In this document: positions 1-8,603 of the stretch, piece by piece
Position numbering within the stretch: the stretch's first letter is position 1
How the letters are laid out: each line of letters begins with the position of its first letter
Source: Acidimicrobiales bacterium
GTDB lineage: Bacteria; Actinomycetota; Acidimicrobiia; Acidimicrobiales; MedAcidi-G1
Direction: 5' to 3'
Assembly (NCBI GenBank): GCA_014239855.1
Contig: JAAZXY010000021.1
Span: forward strand, 1-35,976
DNA length: 35,976 bases
Position numbers and translations under genes: made by a program
The notes under the pieces: generated by a model
Told to the model about the DNA's origin: nothing
What the model saw: the letters and a program-made list of their open reading frames with translations, nothing else
Databases searched by the model: none

Positions 1-2
1 CA

Positions 3-488
3 GCCGCGGTCCTCCAGGCGACGGTGTTCGACGAGATTCGGATCGACGGGGTGTCGGTCGAATACCTGCTGCTGGTGTCGGTGCTGGCCGGGTTCCACGG
101 AGGCCCGGAGCGGGGCGCCACGGTGGCCTTTCTGGCCGGGCTGCTCCACGACTCGGTGGGCTCCACGCCGCTGGGCGTCCACGCGTTGGTCTATGCACCG
201 ATGGCCGCCCTGGCTGGTCACCTCTCGGTACGTCTCGTCGACGGGGCCCGACTGCTCGCCCTGGCCGGGCTGGCCGCCGCGGTCATGGTCGGGGTGACCG
301 CCGCGGCGGGGATCGGCGCACTGTTCGGACTGCACCCGGTGAGTGGCGTTGACCTGGCGACGACCGCGGTCATCGCGTCGTTGTCCACCGTGGTGGTGGC
401 TGGCCCGACGAGCCGGGTCGTGCGATGGGCCGTCACCGGCGGCCTCCCGGTCGACATCTCCCTCACCGAGGGCTCCGCCGACCGGTGA
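3..488 (+). CDS. mreD: Rod shape-determining protein MreD, C-terminal part (5' end outside window)
   Basis: The reading frame is open from the first bases of the window (codon phase from base 3), so the true start lies upstream and only about 161 residues are visible. The protein is strongly hydrophobic with several membrane segments. The stretch PERGATVAFLAGLL followed by STPLGVHALVY matches the conserved core of MreD, an integral membrane partner of MreB, MreC, PBP2 and RodA in the elongasome. It overlaps the next gene by four bases (GTGA) at 485-488, and the order mreD-mrdA-rodA supports the call. MreD is poorly conserved, so the assignment leans on context as well as motif. A GTG at base 24 could be read as a start, but in-frame residues upstream (AAVLQAT) continue the typical first MreD helix. 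Confidence 0.85.
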   Translation, partial: AAVLQATVFDEIRIDGVSVEYLLLVSVLAGFHGGPERGATVAFLAGLLHDSVGSTPLGVHALVYAPMAALAGHLSVRLVDGARLLALAGLAAAVMVGVTAAAGIGALFGLHPVSGVDLATTAVIASLSTVVVAGPTSRVVRWAVTGGLPVDISLTEGSADR

Positions 489-2761
489 ATGACGTCAGTC
501 GTTATCGGATGCGGGTGCTGGCCATCATCGGCCTGTCCATGTTCGCGGCACTGGCGGCCAGGCTCTGGTACCTCCAGGTCATGGTGAGCGAGCAGGCCGT
601 GGCCACGGCCCGCAGCAACATCACCCGGGTCATCCCTGTTCCCGCGCCCCGTGGCCGGATCCTCGACGTGGACGGCCGGGTGATGGTGGGAAACCGGACC
701 ACCACCGTGCTGACCATGAACCGCCACGAACTCGACGAGGCCGGGTTCAACGACGACGAGACCCGAGCCATGCTCACCGAGGTCGCCGTCGAGATCAACC
801 GGTCCGGCCAGCTCATGAAGGTCGCCGACGTGGAGCGCTCCCTGCGCGATCCGTCCTACGGCCGCTACGACGACGTGCCCATCGCCCACGACGTGGGTGG
901 CGAGCTTCTGGTGTTCTTCGGTGAGCGGCCGGATCGCTTTCCCGGCGTCCGGGTGGCCGAGAGTACGGTGCGTTCCTACCTGTACGGCGACCTGGCCAGC
1001 CACGTCCTGGGGTGGGTCGGGCCGGTCAACGACGTGGAACTCCGTCAGCGTCGACCGCCGACCGGCAAGGAGTACCGCCTGCGGGACCGCATCGGGAAGG
1101 CCGGCGTGGAGCTCATGTTCGAGAACGACCTCCGCGGGGTGGCCGGGCGCAAGGTGGTGGAGGTCGACCGACTCGGTGAGATCGTGCGTGAGCGCGCCGA
1201 CCTCTTCGTGCCCCCCGTCCCCGGAGACGACATCGTCCTCTCGCTGGACGTCGACGTCCAGTACCTGGTGGAGCGAGAGCTCGAGCGGTCCATCCACCTG
1301 GCCAGGAGTCGTGAACCCGATCAGCATCCGGACGATCCGAGCCGCCTCCTGCCCACCTTCGATGCCCCGGGTGGAGCGGTCGTCCTCCTTGATCCGATGG
1401 TCGGATCGGTGGTGGCCATGGCCTCCTATCCCTCCTACGACCCCAACGACTCGATCGGTGGGTTTTCCCTCGAACAGTGGACGGCGCTGAACGACCCGGC
1501 CAACGACCTGCCGATGTTCAACCGGGCCATCCAGGGCGAGTACGCCCCGGGATCCACCTTCAAGTTGTTCACCGCCCACGCCGCCTGGCACGAGGAGGTC
1601 TTCGGGGTGGGCGCCGTGCCGAGGGCCGATGAGCCGTGGGACGACCCCGGTGCCTACGTGCTGCGAGCCTGCGGCGACGTCGACCCGACCGACCCGCCCC
1701 CCGGTTGCCGGTACCGGAACGCCGGCGAGAAGCGATACGAGCGGGTGGACCTGGAGCGGAGCCTCACGGTGTCCAGCGACGTCTACTACTACCGGATCGG
1801 CGAATCGATCTACACCAACCCCGGGCACCCGGACACGGCCATCCAGGACGCGGCGACCGAATACGGCCTGGGCCTCGAGTCGGGAATCACCCTGCCCTTC
1901 GAGCAGGACGGCTACCTCCCCACGCCGGCCAACCGCCGGCTCCGCCACGAGGGGAATCCGGTGGCCTTCCCGGAGTGGGGCTGGTCGACGGGCGACAACG
2001 TGATCACGGCCATCGGTCAGGGCGAGGTGCTGGTCACGCCCCTGCAGCTGGCCAACGCGTTCGCCACGTTTGCCAACGGCGGGGTGCGTTTCGCTCCGAA
2101 CGTGGTCGACCGGGTGGTGGGTCGTGACGGTTCGACGGTCCGGACCTTCGGGCCCCGGGCGTTGTCCACGGTGGACATCCAGCCCGGCTTCCGGGCCAGG
2201 GTTCTGGAAGGTCTCCGCGGGGTGACCGGCGACGAGGAGGGAACGGCCTACTGGGCGTTCAACTCGGAGGCCACCGATGGCGTGTACTTCCCGCTCGACG
2301 AGTTCCCGATCGCCGCCAAGACGGGCACGGCCGAGGTGCGGGGCAAGGCCGATACGTCGATCTTCGCCGCCTTCGGGCCGGCCGATGCGCCCACCCACAC
2401 CATGGTGGCCATTCTGGAGGAGTCCGGGTTCGGGTCCAGTGTGGCCGCCCCGCTGGTGGCCCGGGTACTGGAACAGGTGCTGGAGGACACGGTGCCCGAG
2501 GCACCCCTGGCTGCCGAGCGGTACGCCCGGTCAGCAGCCCTCCCGTTGTGCGTGGCCTGGCATCGTTGGCGCACCGGCGACACCCTGGATCGACTGGAGG
2601 AGGCCGATCCCTCTTCGGGGGAGGCCGGTGGGCCCGTGCTGGACGCGTCGGGCCGGGTCATCGTCCGGGGCATCAGAGTCGACTGCGAGGACCTGATCGA
2701 GGAGGTCCTGGACGTGTTCGACGAGGGACCGGCCAGCGGTTCCGAGGACGGTTCGGGCTGA
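485..2761 (+). CDS. mrdA: Penicillin-binding protein 2 (elongasome transpeptidase)
   Basis: Class B penicillin-binding protein, about 758 residues, that cross-links peptidoglycan during cell elongation together with the RodA glycosyltransferase. A membrane anchor (about residues 9-30) follows the short cytoplasmic start. The PBP dimerisation domain comes next (PRGRILDVDGRVMVGN near residue 55), then the transpeptidase domain. The catalytic motif is S357-T-F-K360. The second motif reads S430-S-D432, with Asp in the place where many PBPs have Asn; I regard this as a normal variant of the PBP2 group rather than a defect. The third motif is K612-T-G614. I chose GTG 485 because it overlaps the mreD stop by four bases; ATG 509 is the alternative and would trim eight residues. 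The C-terminal tail of about 60 residues is acidic and weakly conserved. It is followed by rodA with a one-base overlap. Confidence 0.95.
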   Translation: MNDVSRYRMRVLAIIGLSMFAALAARLWYLQVMVSEQAVATARSNITRVIPVPAPRGRILDVDGRVMVGNRTTTVLTMNRHELDEAGFNDDETRAMLTEVAVEINRSGQLMKVADVERSLRDPSYGRYDDVPIAHDVGGELLVFFGERPDRFPGVRVAESTVRSYLYGDLASHVLGWVGPVNDVELRQRRPPTGKEYRLRDRIGKAGVELMFENDLRGVAGRKVVEVDRLGEIVRERADLFVPPVPGDDIVLSLDVDVQYLVERELERSIHLARSREPDQHPDDPSRLLPTFDAPGGAVVLLDPMVGSVVAMASYPSYDPNDSIGGFSLEQWTALNDPANDLPMFNRAIQGEYAPGSTFKLFTAHAAWHEEVFGVGAVPRADEPWDDPGAYVLRACGDVDPTDPPPGCRYRNAGEKRYERVDLERSLTVSSDVYYYRIGESIYTNPGHPDTAIQDAATEYGLGLESGITLPFEQDGYLPTPANRRLRHEGNPVAFPEWGWSTGDNVITAIGQGEVLVTPLQLANAFATFANGGVRFAPNVVDRVVGRDGSTVRTFGPRALSTVDIQPGFRARVLEGLRGVTGDEEGTAYWAFNSEATDGVYFPLDEFPIAAKTGTAEVRGKADTSIFAAFGPADAPTHTMVAILEESGFGSSVAAPLVARVLEQVLEDTVPEAPLAAERYARSAALPLCVAWHRWRTGDTLDRLEEADPSSGEAGGPVLDASGRVIVRGIRVDCEDLIEEVLDVFDEGPASGSEDGSG

Positions 2762-3930
2762 TGGTCGACCTGCGACGCCCCGACTACGACACCCCGAGGG
2801 TTCTGCGACACGTGGACCTGCTGCTTCCCGCCCTGGCGTTGGCCACTGCGGCCATCGGGGTGCTCATGGTCTATTCGGCGACCCGTGGACCAGCCACCGA
2901 CCTGCGTCCCGCCGAGACGTTCTTCCTGGGGCGTCAGGCCCGCATGGTGGGTGTGGGGGCGGGCGCCATGGTGCTGGCGGCCTGGTTCGGACACCGTCGT
3001 CTCCAGCGGATGTCGTGGTTGGTCCACGGAGTGACGCTGGGCGTCCTGGTGGCCGTACTGGCCGTGGGGACCGAGGTGAAGGGGTCCAGGGCGTGGTTCC
3101 AGATCGGGACCACCCAGATCCAACCGTCGGAACTGGGCAAGGTGGCGCTCATCGTGGTGCTGGCCGCCTGGCTTGGTCGGACCGAGGTCCCTTCGGCCCC
3201 CCGGGTGGCCGTGGCCGTGTTCCTGGTTGTCGGACCGGTGGGCCTGATCGTGCTGCAGCCCGACCTGGGGACGGTGCTCGTCTACGGGGCGATCGCCACG
3301 GGCATGGTTTTCGTGGCCGGGGTGAAGGCCCGTCACCTGTTGATTCTGGGCCTCCTGCTGGTCAGTGGGGTGGTCGCCGTCCTGCAGTCCGAAGTGCTCG
3401 AGGACTACCAGATCCGTCGTCTCCTGGTGTTCGTCGACGAGGAGACCGACACCGCGGCCAGCTACAACCTCGAACAGGCCGAGGTGGCCATCGGCAACGG
3501 AGGACTCACCGGTCGGGGGCTGTTCCAGGGGACGCAGAACAACTCGGCGTTGGTGCCCGAGCAGCAGACGGACTTCATCTTCACCGTGGTGGCTGAGGAG
3601 ACCGGATTCGTGGGCGGAGCGCTGCTCCTGGGCCTCGTCGGGCTCCTTCTCCTGAGGATCCTCCGGATCGGGCAGATGGCCGACGACCGGTTCGGCATGT
3701 TGCTGTCGGCCGGCGTGTTCACGATGGTGGCCTTCCAGGTGTTCCAGAGCGTGGGGATGTCGACCGGGATCATGCCCATCACCGGCATCCCGTTTCCGCT
3801 GGTCAGCTACGGCGGATCCTCCATGCTGGCCACCTGCCTGGCCCTCGGACTGGTCCAGAGCGTGCACATGCGCCGCCATGAGGCCCTGGGGCGACGAGTC
3901 GAACCCCCGAGGCGGGGCCAGCGCGCCTGA
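2761..3930 (+). CDS. rodA: Peptidoglycan glycosyltransferase RodA (SEDS family)
   Basis: Multi-pass membrane protein of about 389 residues in the SEDS family (FtsW/RodA/SpoVE), which polymerises lipid II into glycan strands for lateral wall growth. Visible hallmarks are KGSRAWFQIG followed by QPSELGKVALIV, then LQPDLGTVLVYGAI, then PEQQTDFIFTVVAEETGFVGG, and the C-terminal PFPLVSYGGSSMLA. These are in the usual SEDS order. Because it sits immediately behind mrdA (TGATG junction at 2759-2763), RodA is favoured over FtsW, which normally lies in the dcw cluster. The start ATG at 2761 was chosen because the frame continues open upstream only as an overlap with mrdA. Its stop is at 3928-3930, only five bases before a candidate -10 element for the next gene. 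Confidence 0.95.
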   Translation: MVDLRRPDYDTPRVLRHVDLLLPALALATAAIGVLMVYSATRGPATDLRPAETFFLGRQARMVGVGAGAMVLAAWFGHRRLQRMSWLVHGVTLGVLVAVLAVGTEVKGSRAWFQIGTTQIQPSELGKVALIVVLAAWLGRTEVPSAPRVAVAVFLVVGPVGLIVLQPDLGTVLVYGAIATGMVFVAGVKARHLLILGLLLVSGVVAVLQSEVLEDYQIRRLLVFVDEETDTAASYNLEQAEVAIGNGGLTGRGLFQGTQNNSALVPEQQTDFIFTVVAEETGFVGGALLLGLVGLLLLRILRIGQMADDRFGMLLSAGVFTMVAFQVFQSVGMSTGIMPITGIPFPLVSYGGSSMLATCLALGLVQSVHMRRHEALGRRVEPPRRGQRA

Positions 3931-3934
3931 TCGG

Positions 3935-3940
3935 TACGAT
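3935..3940 (+). promoter_or_regulatory. Candidate -10 element (TACGAT) for the radical SAM gene
   Basis: TACGAT lies 9 bases before ATG 3950, directly after the rodA stop. It fits the TANNNT pattern and the position seen before many genes in this window, and would produce an almost leaderless transcript. No clear -35 box was seen. Confidence 0.45.
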
Positions 3941-3949
3941 GGCGGGATC

Positions 3950-5947
3950 ATGAGTTCGCTCTGGTCCGAACTCGAGCGTGTTCTCGGCGAGGTCCAGAAG
4001 CCGGCCCGCTACATCGGCTGCGAGGACGGGATGACCGTTCCCGACCACCACCCCGACGCAGCGGCCTGGCTCCTGCTCTACCCGGACACCTACGAAGTCG
4101 GCCTTCCCAACCAGGGTCTTCAGATCCTGTACGAAATCCTCAACGAACGGCCCGATGCGGTGGCCGAGCGTAGCTACGCGCCGTGGACCGACCTGGCCGA
4201 GGTGCTCCGCCGCGAGGGTCTGCCCTTGTTCTCGGTGGACACCCACCGGCCGGCCCGTGACTTCGACATCCTGGCCTTCAACCTGTCGGCCGAGCTGGTG
4301 TACACCAACGTGTTGGAGTGCGTCGACCTGGCCGGCATCCCGATCCGGACCGCGGAGCGTGCCGACGATGATCCGCTGGTGCTGGTGGGTGGCCACTGCG
4401 CCTACAACCCCGAGCCGCTGGCCGACTACGTCGATGCCGCGGTGCTGGGCGATGGCGAGGAGGTGGTCGGCGAGATCACCGAGGTGGTTGCCGCCTGGAA
4501 GGCCGCCGGCGGTGGGCCCCGGGCCGAACTGCACCGACGTCTGGCCACGGTGACCGGCGTTTATGTCCCGTCGCTGTACCAGGCGACGTTCGCCGACGGG
4601 CGCCTGCAGGGCGTTCGACCGGTACCCGAAGCCGTTGAAGCGGTCGACGTGGTCGAGAAGCGCACGGTGGCCGACCTGGCTGACTGGCCCTACCCCAAGC
4701 AGCAGCTGGTGCCGGTGACCGAGGTGGTCCATGACCGCCTCAATGTGGAGGTCTTCCGGGGCTGCACCCGGGGCTGTCGATTCTGTCAGGCGGGGATGAT
4801 CACCCGTCCGGTGCGTGAGCGACCGGCGGACCAGGTCCGGACCATGGTGTCCGAGGGTCTGCGCCGGACCGGCTACGACGAGGTGGCTCTCACCTCGCTG
4901 TCCACCGCCGACTTCAGCGGCATCGAACAGGTGGTGGCCGAGACGGTGGCCGACGACGCCTGCGGGCAGGTCTCGGTGTCCCTGCCGAGCCTGCGGGTCG
5001 ACGCCTTCACGGTGGGCATCGCCGCCGAGATCCAGAAGGCCCGTCGCACCGGGCTGACCTTCGCCCCCGAGGCGGGGTCCTGGCGGATGCGCCAGGTCAT
5101 CAACAAGCTCATCCGCGAGGAGGATCTCTACGCGGCCGTCGAGTCGGCCTACTCGCAGGGCTGGCGCCGGGTGAAGCTCTACTTCCTGACCGGTCTGCCC
5201 ACCGAGACCGACGAGGACACGCTGGGCATCCTCAATATGGCCCGCCGATGCGTCGAGGTGGGTCGCCAGCACATCCGGAACCCGTCGGTGACGGTGTCGG
5301 TGGGCGGGTTCGTGCCCAAGCCGTTCACGCCGTTCCAGTGGTTCGGGCAGAACACCGAGACCGAACTGCGGCGCAAGGTGGGCTTGCTGCGCGACGAGTT
5401 GAAGCGGGACACCAAGGGCTACCGGGGTGTGCAGCTCAAGTGGCACGACCCGCGGGCCACGGCCATCGAGGGTCTCCTGAGCCGCGGTGACCGCCGTCTG
5501 GGCCCCGTGGTGGAAGACGTCTGGCGTGCCGGCGGCGTGTTCCAGGAGTGGAGCGAACACTTCAACCTCGAACTCTGGACCGATGCTCTCGAACGACAGG
5601 GACTCACTCTCGAGGAGATGGTGTACCGCCATCGAACCGAGGACGAGGCGTTCGCCTGGGACCACCTCTCGGCGGGTCTCCACCGGGACTTCCTCTGGCA
5701 GGACTGGCGGGACGCCCTGGAGGCCGTGGGCCTCGAGGACTGCCGTTGGACCCCCTGTTACGACTGCGGGGCCTGCACCGGCTACGGCATCGAGCACGTG
5801 GTGGCCTCGGCGGTGCCGCCGGCTGGCGGGAGCCAGGGGACCGGACAGGACCTTACGGCGGGCGGTGAGGTGCCGGTGATGCTCACCAGCCGTCCAGACA
5901 CCAGCCGTCCAGATACGCCCGTACCGGCGCCGGTGGGGGGCGCGTGA
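3950..5947 (+). CDS. B12-binding-like radical SAM protein, TIGR03960 type
   Basis: About 665 residues. The N-terminal part (to about residue 230) resembles the B12-binding-like Rossmann domain of radical SAM proteins (YPDTYEVGLPNQGLQILYEILN, GGHCAYNPEPLADYVDAAVLGDGEE). It is followed by a radical SAM barrel with the iron-sulfur cluster motif C272-x3-C276-x2-C279 in RGCTRGCRFCQAG. A C-terminal Cys-rich stretch (PCYDCGACTGYGIEH) could bind a second metal centre. This matches the family known as TIGR03960, whose reaction is not established. The next gene encodes DUF2344/TIGR03936; the two are fused in some bacteria and act presumably together. I chose ATG 3950 because it follows rodA with a candidate -10 box. 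The last 40 residues are low complexity and contain a 15-bp tandem duplication (SRPDTSRPDT). Confidence 0.85.
   Translation: MSSLWSELERVLGEVQKPARYIGCEDGMTVPDHHPDAAAWLLLYPDTYEVGLPNQGLQILYEILNERPDAVAERSYAPWTDLAEVLRREGLPLFSVDTHRPARDFDILAFNLSAELVYTNVLECVDLAGIPIRTAERADDDPLVLVGGHCAYNPEPLADYVDAAVLGDGEEVVGEITEVVAAWKAAGGGPRAELHRRLATVTGVYVPSLYQATFADGRLQGVRPVPEAVEAVDVVEKRTVADLADWPYPKQQLVPVTEVVHDRLNVEVFRGCTRGCRFCQAGMITRPVRERPADQVRTMVSEGLRRTGYDEVALTSLSTADFSGIEQVVAETVADDACGQVSVSLPSLRVDAFTVGIAAEIQKARRTGLTFAPEAGSWRMRQVINKLIREEDLYAAVESAYSQGWRRVKLYFLTGLPTETDEDTLGILNMARRCVEVGRQHIRNPSVTVSVGGFVPKPFTPFQWFGQNTETELRRKVGLLRDELKRDTKGYRGVQLKWHDPRATAIEGLLSRGDRRLGPVVEDVWRAGGVFQEWSEHFNLELWTDALERQGLTLEEMVYRHRTEDEAFAWDHLSAGLHRDFLWQDWRDALEAVGLEDCRWTPCYDCGACTGYGIEHVVASAVPPAGGSQGTGQDLTAGGEVPVMLTSRPDTSRPDTPVPAPVGGA
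5885..5914 (+). repeat. 15-bp tandem duplication near the end of the radical SAM gene
   Basis: Two adjacent 15-base copies (5885-5899 and 5900-5914) differ only at the last base (ACCAGCCGTCCAGAC/T). They are in frame and double a five-residue unit in the disordered tail of the protein, 30-60 bases before its stop codon. Confidence 0.9.
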
Positions 5948-6687
5948 TGCGTATCCGGATCCGGTTCCACAAGAAGGGGAAGATTCGCTTCACCAGTCAC
6001 CGGGACGTCGCCCGGATCTGGGAACGGGCCTTTCGTCGTGCCGGGATCGCCGTGGCCTACAGCCAGGGTTTCTCCCCCCGGCAGAAGTTGTCGTTCGGAC
6101 TGGCCCTGTCGACAGGTCACGAGTCCGAAGCGGAGTTTCTCGACGTGGACGTGGTTGATGACCGCTTCTGCGACGAGGAGGCCTGGGCCGACGACCGTGG
6201 CGTGGCCCTGGGAGCCGAACTGGTGGAGTCGTTGAGCGCCGTACTGCCCGTCGGAATCGACGTGGTGGTCGTGGCGCCCATCGTGAAGGGTGATTCGCTG
6301 CAGCAGGCCGTCGTGGCCTGCACGTGGTCGATGGATGTCGACGACATCGACCGGGCGGATGCCGAAGCGTGGGTGGCCGACGTGCTGTCCCGCGCCGAGA
6401 TCGTCGTCGAACGCGAACGCAAGGGGAAGCCGGTCATCGAGGACCTGCGACCCCACGTGCACGCGCTCGACGTCACCGGGACCACGGAGACCGGGGTTCG
6501 GCTGTTGGCCGACCTCGGGACCCAGCCCCGCGCACTCAGGCCGTCAGAGCTGTTGACTGCGGTGGATCCGCCGTTGACGGCCCGGACTGTGTGCAGGATG
6601 AACCAATGGACGTCGCAGGGAGCCGACCGCGAGGAGCCGTTGACGGCCCCGGTCAGCCCTGCCCCGCCGGCACGAATGCCGGCGTGA
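5947..6687 (+). CDS. DUF2344 / TIGR03936 family protein (radical SAM partner)
   Basis: About 246 residues. The N-terminus RIRFHKKGKIRFTSHRDVARIWERAFRRAGIAVAYSQGFSPRQKLSFGLALSTGHESEAEFLDV is a textbook match to DUF2344 (shown here as family recognition, residues 2-66). The biochemical role is unknown. It overlaps the radical SAM gene by one base (TGATG at 5945-5949), which implies translational coupling, and is followed 18 bases later by an RNase E/G gene. A GTG at 5944 is an alternative start adding one residue. The family is repeatedly found next to rne/rng and rplU-rpmA, which hints at an RNA or ribosome-linked role, but that is inference. The C-terminal third (residues 195-246) is less conserved and Ala/Pro-rich. 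Confidence 0.85.
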   Translation: MRIRIRFHKKGKIRFTSHRDVARIWERAFRRAGIAVAYSQGFSPRQKLSFGLALSTGHESEAEFLDVDVVDDRFCDEEAWADDRGVALGAELVESLSAVLPVGIDVVVVAPIVKGDSLQQAVVACTWSMDVDDIDRADAEAWVADVLSRAEIVVERERKGKPVIEDLRPHVHALDVTGTTETGVRLLADLGTQPRALRPSELLTAVDPPLTARTVCRMNQWTSQGADREEPLTAPVSPAPPARMPA

Positions 6688-6705
6688 TGAGAAGGGAATA
6701 CAGCA

Positions 6706-8505
6706 ATGAGCGAGAACGAGGAAGGGACCCGCATCGACGGGTCCGGAGACGCCGGATCGACTGATTCCGGTCAGCGGGGCGACGAGAGTCGTGCCGTGGA
6801 GACCAAGCCGCAGATCGGGGACAGCCGTCCCGCACCCACCGGTAGCGGTGAGGGCGTACGCAGGCCCCAGATCGGCGACAGCCGTCCGGCGCCCGGCGCC
6901 GGTCCATCCGGTGATGGCGGCAATGGCAACCAGGGTGGCAATCAGGGAGGCGGCGGCGAGCCGGGCTCCGGCTCGGGACGTCGTCGACGTCGTCGTCGTG
7001 GCGGCCGTGGCCGCGGTCAGGGAGGCGCCAACCAGGGCGGAGGACAGGACGGCGGCGGTCAGAACCAGCAGGGCCAGCAGCAGGGTCAGCGGCAGGGTGG
7101 TGGTCGTCAGCGTGGCGGCAACCGTCCCGTGGAGGCGGTCACCGACGATGCGCCGGTGGAGCTCGACGAGGACACCCTCCGGAGCCGCCGTGGTCGTGAG
7201 CGTCGGGGCAAGCCCATTGGTCGCTACACGATGTGCGTGAGCGTGAGCGGTGGGATCACCCAGATCGCCGTTTTCGAGGGACGCCAGCTCATCGAGCACT
7301 ACCTCTCCCGTCCGGCCGACGACGTGACCGAGATCCACGGCAACGTGTACCTGGCCAAGGTCCAGAACGTCCTGCCGGGAATGGAAGCGGCCTTCGTCGA
7401 CATCGGGACCCCGAAGAACGCGGTGATCTACCGGGGCGACCTGCAGTACGACGACAAGGAGTTCGACGGGAAGGGTCGTCCCCGGATCGAGCAGGTGCTC
7501 AGGTCCCGTCAGACGATCCTGGCTCAGGTCACCAAGAACCCGATCGCCCACAAGGGTGCCCGCCTGACCCAGGAGGTCTCGCTGCCCGGGCGGTTCGTGG
7601 TGCTGGTGCCCAACAGCACCACCTACGGCATCTCCAAGCGCCTGCCGGAGTCCGAGCGAAAGCGCCTGAGGAACATCCTGGACCGGGTGAAGCCCAAGCA
7701 GCACGGGATCATCGTCCGGACGGCGTCCGAGAACATCACCAAGGAGGAGATCGAGCGCGACGTGCGTCGGCTCCTCAACCAGTGGGAAGAGATCGAGAAG
7801 CTCGCCGAACGCTCCCAGGCCCCGAGCCTGCTGTACCGCGAGCCCGAGATGGCCTTCCGGTTCATCCGTGAGGAGTTCAACAAGGACTTCCGTGGCGTGA
7901 TCATCGACGATCCCGACATGTTCGAGCGGGTGCGGACCTACGTGGAGAGCGTCAACCCGGCGCTGGTGGATCGCATCTCGTACCACGACCCCGAGACCGA
8001 GACGTTGCCCCTGTTCGAACGCCACCACGTGCACGAGCAGTTGCGCAAGGCACTGGACCGCAAGGTCTGGTTGCCGTCGGGCGGCTCGCTCATCATCGAG
8101 CACACCGAGGCCCTGACGGTCGTCGACGTGAACACCGGCAAGAACGTGGGGCGGTCCAGCCTCGAGGAGACGGTGTTCCGCAACAACCTCGAAGCGGCCG
8201 AAGAGCTGGCACGCCAGCTCCGCCTCCGCGACATCGGCGGGATCATCGTGATCGACTTCGTGGACATGGAGGTCCGGGCCAACCGGGAGGCCGTGGCCAC
8301 CACGTTGCGTGATGCCCTGGCCCGGGACAAGACCCGGACCCAGGTGTTCGACATCTCCGACCTGGGTCTGGTGGAGATGACCCGTAAACGCATCGGCGAG
8401 GGACTCCTGGAGTCGTTCGCCAACGCGTGCGCCGACTGTGGTGGGCGTGGCGTGCACCTCGACGACGAGTTGCTGGCCGGTTCCGGGCGGGCGGGTCGCC
8501 GATGA
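6706..8505 (+). CDS. rne: Ribonuclease E/G family endoribonuclease
   Basis: About 599 residues. Residues 1-170 are a disordered, Gly/Gln/Arg-rich extension with a basic RRRRRRGGRGRGQGG block. The catalytic core then begins at TMCVSVSGGITQIAVFEG and holds an S1 RNA-binding domain (GNVYLAKVQNVLPGMEAAFVDIG). The metal-binding catalytic region has D474 in VVDVNTGKN and the IDFVDM motif (residues 516-521). A CxxC zinc-link pair is present at C575 and C578. RNase E/G cleaves single-stranded A/U-rich RNA in mRNA decay and rRNA processing. Actinobacterial enzymes often carry their scaffold region at the N-terminus, as seen here. A GAAGGGA Shine-Dalgarno-like box precedes ATG 6706, so this gene is expressed as part of a leadered or operonic message with the two genes upstream. 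Confidence 0.95.
   Translation: MSENEEGTRIDGSGDAGSTDSGQRGDESRAVETKPQIGDSRPAPTGSGEGVRRPQIGDSRPAPGAGPSGDGGNGNQGGNQGGGGEPGSGSGRRRRRRRGGRGRGQGGANQGGGQDGGGQNQQGQQQGQRQGGGRQRGGNRPVEAVTDDAPVELDEDTLRSRRGRERRGKPIGRYTMCVSVSGGITQIAVFEGRQLIEHYLSRPADDVTEIHGNVYLAKVQNVLPGMEAAFVDIGTPKNAVIYRGDLQYDDKEFDGKGRPRIEQVLRSRQTILAQVTKNPIAHKGARLTQEVSLPGRFVVLVPNSTTYGISKRLPESERKRLRNILDRVKPKQHGIIVRTASENITKEEIERDVRRLLNQWEEIEKLAERSQAPSLLYREPEMAFRFIREEFNKDFRGVIIDDPDMFERVRTYVESVNPALVDRISYHDPETETLPLFERHHVHEQLRKALDRKVWLPSGGSLIIEHTEALTVVDVNTGKNVGRSSLEETVFRNNLEAAEELARQLRLRDIGGIIVIDFVDMEVRANREAVATTLRDALARDKTRTQVFDISDLGLVEMTRKRIGEGLLESFANACADCGGRGVHLDDELLAGSGRAGRR
6808..6894 (+). repeat. Two copies of PQIGDSRPAP in the RNase E/G N-terminal extension
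   Basis: Codons 6808-6837 and 6865-6894 both encode PQIGDSRPAP, 57 bases apart. The DNA copies differ mostly at third codon positions, suggesting the peptide is kept by selection. It may be a short linear motif for protein or RNA contact. Confidence 0.85.
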
Positions 8506-8556
8506 ACCTCCGGTCGACGTTCGTGCATGGGGGGCAACCGTCACACCGATGTCATT

Positions 8557-8587
8557 CGGTGGCCGGTGGGGCCCCCGTCGGCCACCG
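8557..8587 (+). promoter_or_regulatory. Hairpin upstream of rplU (possible L21 leader or rne 3' end structure)
   Basis: Perfect 9-bp inverted repeat CGGTGGCCG (8557-8565) and CGGCCACCG (8579-8587) around a 13-base loop containing GGGG and CCCCC that could extend pairing. It lies between the rne stop and rplU, with no U-tract, so it is not a standard terminator. It could be a transcript-stabilising 3' end for rne or an autoregulatory L21 site for read-through transcripts. A transcript starting from the -10 box at 8589 would lack it. Confidence 0.5.
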
Positions 8588-8588
8588 G

Positions 8589-8594
8589 TAACCT
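8589..8594 (+). promoter_or_regulatory. Candidate -10 element (TAACCT) for rplU
   Basis: TAACCT ends 9 bases before ATG 8604, matching the TANNNT placement seen before other genes here. It starts two bases after the hairpin at 8557-8587. Confidence 0.5.
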
Positions 8595-8603
8595 GTGTCC
8601 ACT

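Noticed and set aside
1738-1800. PBP2 second motif reading SSD instead of SxN as a sign of inactivation
   Set aside because: The S-T-F-K and K-T-G motifs are intact and the SSD form fits the PBP2 group as I know it, so loss of activity is not supported.
218-8544. Very long open frames on the minus strand (218-2398, 2248-3951, 3803-5797, 6544-8544)
   Set aside because: They are antisense to well-recognised genes (mrdA, rodA, radical SAM, rne). Their products are rich in Arg, Gly, His and Pro without domain signatures, as expected from the high GC content at third codon positions.
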